From NCBI GenBank assembly GCA_944326315.1, contig CALVDP010000002.1:23710-87709 (forward strand): a stretch of DNA of 64,000 bases. Direction: 5' to 3'. A program made the position numbers and the translations under genes. The notes beneath the pieces are model-generated. The model searched no databases. It was not told the DNA's origin and saw only the letters and a program-made list of their open reading frames with translations. Position 1 is the first letter of the stretch. Every line of letters begins with the position of its first letter. Of the stretch, positions 55,807-64,000 are shown piece after piece. The DNA is from an uncultured Bacteroidales bacterium (GTDB lineage: Bacteria > Bacteroidota > Bacteroidia > Bacteroidales > UBA932).

Positions 55807-55857
55807 AATAATATAACGATTTCTTCGAAATCCTTTTCCTTTTTCGTGTATATCATG

Positions 55858-57969
<2,112 letters not shown>

Positions 57970-58078
57970 TCATTTTATGTCCGGCAATGCCTCCGGCCAT
58001 AAGGCCTGCACGGTGCGGACATTTTATTGTCAAATTACAAAAATACGATTTTTTTCGTGGTTTTTTGGCGAAATTGGA

Positions 58079-58086
58079 TAATTTTG
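58079..58086 (+). promoter_or_regulatory. -7 box for the phosphofructokinase gene
   Basis: TAATTTTG, 92 bases before the ATG; no TTTG at the right distance upstream. It implies a fairly long leader of about 80 bases. Confidence 0.45.
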
Positions 58087-58177
58087 CAAGGTTTTACGGA
58101 TAAACGTTTTTTCCGTGACCAGAAAGTTTCAGCAGACAGATTGTTTTATCAGAATAACTATAAAGTATTAAGGAATT

Positions 58178-59413
58178 ATGAAAGATGCAGTGATTATTCT
58201 CTGTGGGGGCGGTCCGGCTCCTGGAATGAATTCAGTTTCAATGAGTGTGGCCAAGACATTTCTTGCCAGAGGTTTCAGGGTGATAGGCCTTCACGGTGGC
58301 TATTCAGGGCTTTTCAGCAAGAATGCCCGTACGGAAGATCTGGACTTCTTCAAGGCCGACCGTTATTTCAACAGGGGAGGCTCCTATCTTGAAATGAGCC
58401 GGTTCAAGCCTACTGACAAGGATTTCGAGGAAAATTTCAACCTTGACCTGTTCAAGGAGAACAATATCAAGCTTCTCGTGACAATCGGAGGCGATGATAC
58501 TGCATCTACTGCCAACAGGATTTCCAAGTTCCTGGCTGCCAAGAACTATCATATCGCCAACATACATTGCCCGAAGACCATAGACAACGACCTTCCTCTT
58601 CCTGCAAACACACCGACATTCGGCTACAATTCAGCCAAGAACGAGGGTGCACACCTGGCCAGGACAATCTATGAGGATGCCCGCACTTCAGGCAACTGGC
58701 TGCTGATCTCCGCAATGGGACGTACTTGCGGAAGCCTTGCTCTCGGAATAGGCGAGGCCACCCATTGCCCGATGACAATCATCCCGGAGATGTTCAACAA
58801 GACCGATATCTGCCTTGACAAGATCATCAGGCTCACCATATCGTCCATCATCAAGAGGAAGATCATGGGAGTGAACTACGGTACGGTGGTGGCTGCCGAA
58901 GGTCTGTTCCATGACGAGGGTGTGGCCAAAGAGGCTGCTGCGGCCGGAATACATTTCACTTATGACGAGCACGGACATCCTGAGCTCGGAAAGATTTCCA
59001 AGGCAGTGCTTTTCAATGATCTTCTGGAGAAGGAGCTCAAGAAGATCGGGCTTAAGGTGAAGACACGCCCGGTGGAGATCGGTTATGACGTGCGTTGCCA
59101 GGATCCTGTGGCATACGACCTTACATATTGCACGGAACTCGCCATGGGTGTGTACCAGCTCTACAGTGAGGGCAAGACTGGCTGTATGGTGTATGTAGAC
59201 GCATATGGCAATGTATCGCCTCTTTATCTTTCTGATCTCCAGGACCCTGAGACCGGCAAGATTCCGCCTCGCGTGGTGGACATCAATTCCGGTACTGCGC
59301 AGAATTACTACAAGTATATCGCACATTATGTCTCCGAGGATGACTACGAGGCCGCCAAGGCTTATGTAAGCAATCCTGAGGATTATGACTTCAAGAAGAT
59401 CCTGAATTGGTAA
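58178..59413 (+). CDS. 6-phosphofructokinase, predicted pyrophosphate-dependent type
   Basis: Phosphorylates fructose-6-phosphate. The 411 residues belong to the PfkA superfamily. The phosphoryl-donor loop reads TIGGDDTAST (GGDD at 104-107) and the substrate motif is CPKTIDNDL (132-138). ATP enzymes usually have GGDGS and PGTIDND; aspartate in the second place and lysine before TIDND are the known signs of pyrophosphate-dependent enzymes. MGRTCGSLALGIGEA and VEIGYDVRCQDPVAYD complete the active site. A PPi-type enzyme would be reversible, working alongside the fbp gene at 13.2 kb. The donor is predicted, not proven. A strong terminator follows. Confidence 0.88.
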   Translation: MKDAVIILCGGGPAPGMNSVSMSVAKTFLARGFRVIGLHGGYSGLFSKNARTEDLDFFKADRYFNRGGSYLEMSRFKPTDKDFEENFNLDLFKENNIKLLVTIGGDDTASTANRISKFLAAKNYHIANIHCPKTIDNDLPLPANTPTFGYNSAKNEGAHLARTIYEDARTSGNWLLISAMGRTCGSLALGIGEATHCPMTIIPEMFNKTDICLDKIIRLTISSIIKRKIMGVNYGTVVAAEGLFHDEGVAKEAAAAGIHFTYDEHGHPELGKISKAVLFNDLLEKELKKIGLKVKTRPVEIGYDVRCQDPVAYDLTYCTELAMGVYQLYSEGKTGCMVYVDAYGNVSPLYLSDLQDPETGKIPPRVVDINSGTAQNYYKYIAHYVSEDDYEAAKAYVSNPEDYDFKKILNW

Positions 59414-59457
59414 ATGAAAATGTAGACTAAAGTCGCACATTTGCATATAAATGATTG

Positions 59458-59492
59458 AAGAAGAGTTGTTTCGGCAGCTCTTCTTTTTTTTG
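59458..59492 (+). terminator. Phosphofructokinase terminator
   Basis: Arms AAGAAGAGTTG and CAGCTCTTCTT with one G:U pair, loop of six, followed by a run of T residues. Confidence 0.9.
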
Positions 59493-59702
59493 TTTGTATG
59501 ACGATAGTTATCATTAACTATCAATGTTTTCACTGTTTTTGTACTGTATTTGTACCAAAAGTGAATTCAGAGAGCAAACTCGTAGGACGGAGTGTGGGGA
59601 AATGTGAAGTAATATAGAAGGTTTGAAACATTCTGAAACATTCTGAAACACGATGAAACACTTTTTCATGTCCCGTACTCGGACACACTAAAGAACAAAA
59701 CA
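59493..59702. other. AT-rich intergenic pocket with helically phased repeats
   Basis: Contains four copies of GAAACA at exactly 10-base spacing (59625, 59635, 59645, 59655), a doubled TTTGTAC element (about 59535-59555) and no ORF. The repeats end 43 bases before the small zinc-finger ORF. Confidence 0.6.
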
Positions 59703-59891
59703 ATGTTTCAAAAAACGTGTAAACAGTGCGGAACAGTTTTTAAGACGACCCGTTATCCGACGGTCTTCTGTTCTCAGAGCTGCTATTTCAAATTCAAGCG
59801 AGCTGAGGCAAACAAGAAACGCCTTGAGCAAATTCAGACGTATGACAAATCTTTGGGTGCATTCCTGAAGGATGGGTACAGTTTAAACTGA
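59703..59891 (+). CDS. Very small zinc-finger-like protein
   Basis: A 62-residue frame. The first 30 residues hold two cysteine pairs (KTCKQCGTVFKTTRYPTVFCSQSCYFKFKRAE), spaced like a treble-clef or FCS-type zinc finger; the rest is a charged helix. Small proteins of this kind are often carried by phages and integrative elements as DNA-binding or recombination accessory factors. Codon composition is ordinary. It is isolated between a terminator and a hairpin repeat and could be real or a remnant of a larger gene. Confidence 0.5.
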   Translation: MFQKTCKQCGTVFKTTRYPTVFCSQSCYFKFKRAEANKKRLEQIQTYDKSLGAFLKDGYSLN

Positions 59892-59954
59892 AGTTTTTCC
59901 ATATCCTCACCTCGGCAATTTGTGCAGGCACAATTGCACTCTGTTCGTCAATGG

Positions 59955-60006
59955 TTTCGAAGAAAGACGTTTGAGGGTGACCCAAAGTCACTTTTGGGTC
60001 ACCCTC
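59955..60006. repeat. 52-bp double-hairpin repeat, copy 2
   Basis: Same as 2681-2732 with three substitutions. The outer arms GAGGGTGACCCAAA and TTTGGGTCACCCTC pair even better than in copy 1, around a short central loop; the small TTTC-GAA-GAAA hairpin is kept. It lies between the convergent zinc-finger ORF and the receiver/PEP-synthase-like gene. Confidence 0.75.
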
Positions 60007-60098
60007 ATTAAGGTTTGCAAGAATTTAGCAAAATGCAAGGCATTGAGGATTTGAGGATGAGGGCGACAGGAGTTTACTTCCGTAAATGACTGAAGTAC

Positions 60099-63000
60099 TC
60101 ATCCACGGCTGCCGGAAGACCTCATCCTGCCTGCTATCCCGCGGTTGGACTTCCTGTCGATGAATACCGCCATTGATTCCGGAGCTTCGTACAGCTTTAT
60201 GAACTTGCCTTCGCTCACACAGTTGAGCCTGTCAAGGAATGCGGCATTCATGGCATTCTCGTCCTGTACTGTGTCTATTGTCAGGTATCCGACTCCGAGC
60301 GAGGTGATGTTCTGGAAGAAATGTGTTCCCTGGCTCGGCTCTATCCTGTAGCCGGGTATGGCGCATTCCACTATTACTTTGGCCTCCGAGATATTGCTCC
60401 AGAGCACCGGAATGCCAAGCCACGGGTCCGATGATCCCCATCTGCCGGGACCGGCAAGCATGTATGACCTGCCGTTCTCCTTCATCTCCTTGTTCATCCT
60501 GGATATCTCTTCCGCTATTTCCTTGGTCTTTGCGCTGTCGAACAGCTGCGGGTCCACATAGAGGATATGGCTCAGCCCGGTTATCTCGCCCGAGCCGAGT
60601 GCATTGGACGAGCGGATGAACACTTCATCCATCATCTCTCCGACTGCATCTATCGATATGTCATGCTCTTCCGCATAGTCCACGACAGGACGTACCTGCA
60701 GTAGCTTGACCACGCATTCCTGTGACGGACTGTCAGGTATGACATCCATGGCGAATTCCATTTCCACATCGCACATCATCTCCTCCCGGCACATCTTCAA
60801 CAGGTCGGAAAGAGCCTGGGCCAGAGGGTAGCGGCCATATTTCAGAATATAGTCGAACGTGACGATCTTCGGTCCCGCCGCACTTATTCCCGGCACCATT
60901 CTGTTGTCGGCCGTACTGAACGTGGAAGCGACAAGCTCCGGATGGTCATAGCCCTTCAGGGCCTCTGCGACAGGCATCTTCACGAGGTTGATGGAATCGT
61001 CTCTTGAGAGAAGGAACGCCCCCGGTCTCAGATCAAGCGCATACATGGTTTTCTGCGTGTCGTTAAGGGCTATTTTCATGTCAGACAACTGCAGTATCTT
61101 CTTTGGGTATTTCGGTATGAACCTGAGAGTGTTGCCTCCGTCCACAACAGTCTTGCCCAGTCCGAACGCCAGGTTCACCACCCCGTCTTCCGGCTTCTCC
61201 TTCCCAATCGGGTAGAAGTTCACCGAACGTGCCACACCGGACAGCATGGGATAATAGAATTCTCCGTGCTTTGTCCCGCATATGCTCTGGATGATGACGG
61301 CCATCTTTTCTTCGCTCAGCAGGTTGCCTGTCGTGTGTATGTAGGTACGGCTTCCGTTGAAGAACGCCGATGCATAGACACTTTTCACGGCTTTTCTTAG
61401 AAGCCTGAGCATCTGGTCCTTGTTCTCGGTAAGAGGTATCATGTAGGTCGAGTACACTCCTGCGAACGGCTGGTAGTTGCTGTCTTCAAGCTTGGAGCTG
61501 GACCTGACGGCAAGCGGTGTCTCCACTGTCTTGAGAAAGGCCTTAAGCTCTTCCACCAGTTGTTCCGGAAGCCTTGACGACACGAATTCCGACAATATCT
61601 CCTCGTCTGATATGTCAGCATCGATGACGTACTGGAGGTCGTTCTCCATTATGAACTGGTCGAAATAGTCCGTGGCTATCACCAGAGTGCGTGGAGTGGA
61701 TATTTTCAGGCCTTCATACCTGTTGGTGAGCCTGTATTTGGCAATCAGGGTGTTCAGGAACGCAAGTCCGCGCGCCTTGCCCCCGAGCGAGCCTTCACCG
61801 GCTCTTGAAAACCAGATATATTTTCCGTATGTATCCTTGTCAAAATGGGCTATTATGCCGCGGCCGTTCAGGGCATGATAGTCGTGTATCTGCTGTGCGA
61901 CATAGCTGCGGACTTCCTCAATGGACTGGAAATGATTTTCATGCACTTTCCTGAACTGGTTCGCAAGGGTGAAAAGCCCTCTTGCGAAAAACCATTTGGA
62001 GAGCATGTTCTTCGACGTGTTGTAGAGCAGCACATCGTCAGGTATCGTCCTTATGCATTCCAGGAGTTCGCTCAGGTTCGCCGCACGCCCGTATTCCTGC
62101 CGGTCCTTGTCCCTGAACACGAAATCACCGAATTCGAATTCTTCCCGGATATATTCGGTAAGCTGTATTATCAGGGTCTTGGAGTATTTCTTGAGGAAGC
62201 CGGCACCCAGCTTCTCAGCCACTTCAGCCATGTCTCCCTGTGAAGACTGGAGGATTATGGGCATGTACGGGTCGTCTTCCTTGACAAGCCTGACCAGATC
62301 TATTCCGGCATCCGGCTTCTCGCTTTCCTGCGGGTCATTCTTGTGCAGCACGAATCCCACGTCGGAGATTATCCCCAGCATGTTGTTGCCGTACTTGCGG
62401 TAGATCCCCACGGCATCCTCGTAATTGGTCGCGAGAAGAATCTTGGGACGGGAACGTTTCCTGAGCTTGCGCTGTTTTTCGTTCAGAGTCTCTTTCAGGA
62501 ATTCCGCGCTCTGCTTCAGTACCAGCTTGTACAGCTCCGGCAGGTAGGTCGAGTAGTAGCGTATGGAGTCTTCTACGAGAAGAATGGACTGCACGCCGAC
62601 TTTCAGTATGTCGTTTTCAGCATTGATCTGGTCTTCGAACAGCTTGACAATGGCCACGATGAGTTCTGCGTTGCCGTTCCAGCTGAAGATGTAGTCTACA
62701 TATGAGCGGTCCTGCTTTTCAAGGCGCCTGTGTATTTCCTTGGAGAAATGCGTGAGCAGGATGAAAGGTATCTTCTTCTCCTGCGGATTGTCCGAGGTCC
62801 TGGTCTTCAGCCTTCTGGCGAAATCGAATATGTCCCTGTCCTTGTCATTGTACATGCAGATCACCATGTCTATGTGCTTGTCCTTGTCCAGCACTTTTTC
62901 CGCTTCTGAAGATGAAGTCACCCATACGAATTGCGGAGGATTGCTCAGGTTAAGCTCGATATATTCCCTGGATATCTGCGATTCTATCTGCCCGTCTTCT

Positions 63001-63122
63001 TCAAGGATGAATGCGTCATAGTTGCTGCATATCATCAGTATTTTCCTCACCCTGTAGCTCATCAGGGCGCGGAAATCAGTGACGATCAGTTCTTTCAGGC
63101 TTACAGGCTCAATGGTGTTCAT
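60099..63122 (-). CDS. Receiver-domain fusion with a PEP synthase-type ATP-binding domain
   Basis: A 1007-residue soluble protein. Residues 1-170 are receiver-like (VRKILMICSNYDAFILEEDG, HIDMVICMYNDKD). Residues 180-340 look like a second receiver, with ILLVEDS, a candidate phospho-aspartate in GIISDVGF, LQSS and FLKKYSK. From about residue 430 an N-terminal pyruvate-phosphate-dikinase/PEP synthase ATP-grasp domain follows: SLGGKARGLAFLNTL, LAVRSSSKLEDSNYQPFAGVYSTY and VKLLQVRPVVDY. The swivelling histidine domain and PEP-binding barrel of true PEP synthases are not visible. It is thus probably a regulated phosphotransferase of unknown target, often mislabelled as PEP synthase. It lies upstream of the zinc-finger pocket and 24 bases after tpx. 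Confidence 0.8.
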   Translation of the reverse strand: MNTIEPVSLKELIVTDFRALMSYRVRKILMICSNYDAFILEEDGQIESQISREYIELNLSNPPQFVWVTSSSEAEKVLDKDKHIDMVICMYNDKDRDIFDFARRLKTRTSDNPQEKKIPFILLTHFSKEIHRRLEKQDRSYVDYIFSWNGNAELIVAIVKLFEDQINAENDILKVGVQSILLVEDSIRYYSTYLPELYKLVLKQSAEFLKETLNEKQRKLRKRSRPKILLATNYEDAVGIYRKYGNNMLGIISDVGFVLHKNDPQESEKPDAGIDLVRLVKEDDPYMPIILQSSQGDMAEVAEKLGAGFLKKYSKTLIIQLTEYIREEFEFGDFVFRDKDRQEYGRAANLSELLECIRTIPDDVLLYNTSKNMLSKWFFARGLFTLANQFRKVHENHFQSIEEVRSYVAQQIHDYHALNGRGIIAHFDKDTYGKYIWFSRAGEGSLGGKARGLAFLNTLIAKYRLTNRYEGLKISTPRTLVIATDYFDQFIMENDLQYVIDADISDEEILSEFVSSRLPEQLVEELKAFLKTVETPLAVRSSSKLEDSNYQPFAGVYSTYMIPLTENKDQMLRLLRKAVKSVYASAFFNGSRTYIHTTGNLLSEEKMAVIIQSICGTKHGEFYYPMLSGVARSVNFYPIGKEKPEDGVVNLAFGLGKTVVDGGNTLRFIPKYPKKILQLSDMKIALNDTQKTMYALDLRPGAFLLSRDDSINLVKMPVAEALKGYDHPELVASTFSTADNRMVPGISAAGPKIVTFDYILKYGRYPLAQALSDLLKMCREEMMCDVEMEFAMDVIPDSPSQECVVKLLQVRPVVDYAEEHDISIDAVGEMMDEVFIRSSNALGSGEITGLSHILYVDPQLFDSAKTKEIAEEISRMNKEMKENGRSYMLAGPGRWGSSDPWLGIPVLWSNISEAKVIVECAIPGYRIEPSQGTHFFQNITSLGVGYLTIDTVQDENAMNAAFLDRLNCVSEGKFIKLYEAPESMAVFIDRKSNRGIAGRMRSSGSRG

Positions 63123-63146
63123 AACAGGTGCATTTGCCGGATACTG

Positions 63147-63647
63147 TTATTTCAGGGCATTGAGGGCAGCATCGTAGTCAGGTTCGGAGGTGATCTCCGG
63201 CACGAGCTGTTCGTAGATGATCTTCCCTTCCTCGTCAATGACGATCACGGCGCGTGCCAGCAGCCCTTTCAGAGGCCCGTCAGTCATGGTGAGCCCGTAT
63301 CTTTCATCGAAATGACGGCAGCGGAATACGGAAAGTGCAGTGACATTGCTGATGCCTTCCGTAGTGCAGAACCGCGACTGGGCGAACGGAAGGTCCTTGG
63401 ATATGCAGAGCACCACTGTGTTGTCGAGCGATGCCGCCTCCTGGTTGAATCTTCTTACCGAAGCCGCGCACACCGGCGTGTCAAGGCTCGGGAAGATGTT
63501 GAGTACCACTTTTTTCCCTATATAGTCAGGTAGATGTACTGTAGTCAGGTCACCTTTCACCCCACCGAATTTCGGCGCCTTTTCCCCTGTCTGCGGAAGT
63601 TCTCCGCAAGTCTGGACCGGATTTCCTTGAAATGTAACAGTTGCCAT
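63147..63647 (-). CDS. tpx: Thiol peroxidase Tpx
   Basis: Atypical two-cysteine peroxiredoxin that reduces hydroperoxides with thioredoxin. The 166 residues have the peroxidatic cysteine C60 in [13 protein letters not shown] and the resolving C94 in [11 protein letters not shown], the positions known from E. coli Tpx, and the arginine in [10 protein letters not shown]. Length normal. It precedes the receiver fusion gene by 24 bases, so the two may be co-transcribed. Confidence 0.96.
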   Translation of the reverse strand: MATVTFQGNPVQTCGELPQTGEKAPKFGGVKGDLTTVHLPDYIGKKVVLNIFPSLDTPVCAASVRRFNQEAASLDNTVVLCISKDLPFAQSRFCTTEGISNVTALSVFRCRHFDERYGLTMTDGPLKGLLARAVIVIDEEGKIIYEQLVPEITSEPDYDAALNALK

Positions 63648-64000
63648 AATTAAAATGATTTAATTGATATAATGCAACCTTAAATTTAAGCTTTTTCTCC
63701 GTAAGAACAAGCGGCCGGCCGCCAATATTCATGAAATTCCTTATTAATAAAAACAATATTAATACAATACTTCGGTAAATTTTTACCGAAAATTTTAAAA
63801 TTTAACAATTGAGTCGGATAAGGCCGGCTCAAACCCTATAAAAGTTCATTGAAATATTGTCAACAGATGAATCTACAAGCAGCAGTAATTCAGTGTTTTG
63901 GAGTGCGATAAATCGCTGAAAACAAGCAAGAAAAGTGTTGCATAATTCATTGATTATTAGTAAATTAGAAATACTTCACCCCTTCTGGTTATGACTAGAG
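63648..64000. other. Right-edge intergenic region
   Basis: No ORF of substance. It holds a perfect 12-bp GC palindrome GCGGCCGGCCGC (about 63711-63722), hairpins TTCGGTAAA/TTTACCGAA (about 63770-63789) and GAGTCGG/CCGGCTC (about 63813-63832), and a possible plus-strand promoter (GTTG, 20 bases, TAAATTAG, about 63934-63969) pointing out of the window. The appearance suits the leader of a structural RNA operon just beyond the edge, but that cannot be seen here. Confidence 0.35.

Overview
The window is a chromosomal segment from a bacterium of the order Bacteroidales, probably a gut anaerobe. The evidence is Bacteroidota-type promoters (TTTG, 19-20 bases, TAnnTTTG) in front of several genes, Bacteroidota-specific families (DUF5606, DUF349, DUF4468, Wzi, class III fructose bisphosphatase, Ig-like lipoproteins), LPS and capsule genes, and anaerobe oxidant defences (rubrerythrin, thiol peroxidase). 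I cannot place the family or genus from sequence alone. Most of the window is ordinary core genome with short operons on both strands.

Layout. 0-7.7 kb: end of a DUF5606 gene, rimO, a lipoprotein, RNase P RNA, an old-yellow-enzyme plus steroid 5-alpha-reductase-like pair, pyrG and a glutaminyl cyclase. 7.7-17.4 kb: a candidate small RNA, trmD, a DUF349 gene, yidC, a PLP-binding protein, fbp, lpxB and surE. 17.5-20.9 kb: an IS1595-type transposon with cargo genes. 21-32 kb: gapA, nhaC, rubrerythrin, pssA, a C1 peptidase, a small hydrolase and a MacAB-TolC-like exporter. 32.5-42.4 kb: an aminotransferase, an odd lipoprotein, a DEDDy exonuclease, rlmI, tRNA-Cys, a wzi/epimerase/UDP-sugar dehydrogenase group and birA. 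42.4-48 kb: rsfS-ftsH-cdsA-psd-CNNM operon. 48-58 kb (minus strand): ispG, two envelope proteins, a RelA/SpoT protein, a YihY protein, a thioesterase and ligA. 58-64 kb: a phosphofructokinase with pyrophosphate-type motifs, a tiny zinc-finger ORF, a large receiver plus PEP-synthase-like fusion, and tpx.

How the genes work together. Phospholipid synthesis is represented by cdsA, pssA and psd, and lipid A by lpxB. Wzi, a UDP-sugar epimerase and a UDP-sugar dehydrogenase make a small capsule-related set. fbp, gapA and the predicted PPi-type phosphofructokinase cover central carbon flux. YidC and FtsH handle membrane protein insertion and quality control. RsfS, RimO, TrmD, RlmI and RNase P serve translation and RNA maturation.

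Most notable finds. (1) A 3.4-kb transposon bounded by a perfect 8-bp target duplication and inverted ends, carrying a frameshifted IS1595-family transposase and four AT-rich cargo genes for small membrane, secreted or zinc-ribbon proteins of unknown role. (2) A repeat family that carries a complete Bacteroidota promoter whose -33 box lies in a covarying palindrome, placed in front of both surE and rsfS. (3) A 52-bp double-hairpin repeat found twice, each time between convergent genes. (4) An orphan promoter followed by a structured stretch and a terminator, which looks like an unannotated small RNA. Functions for these are inference; the sequence relationships are directly visible.
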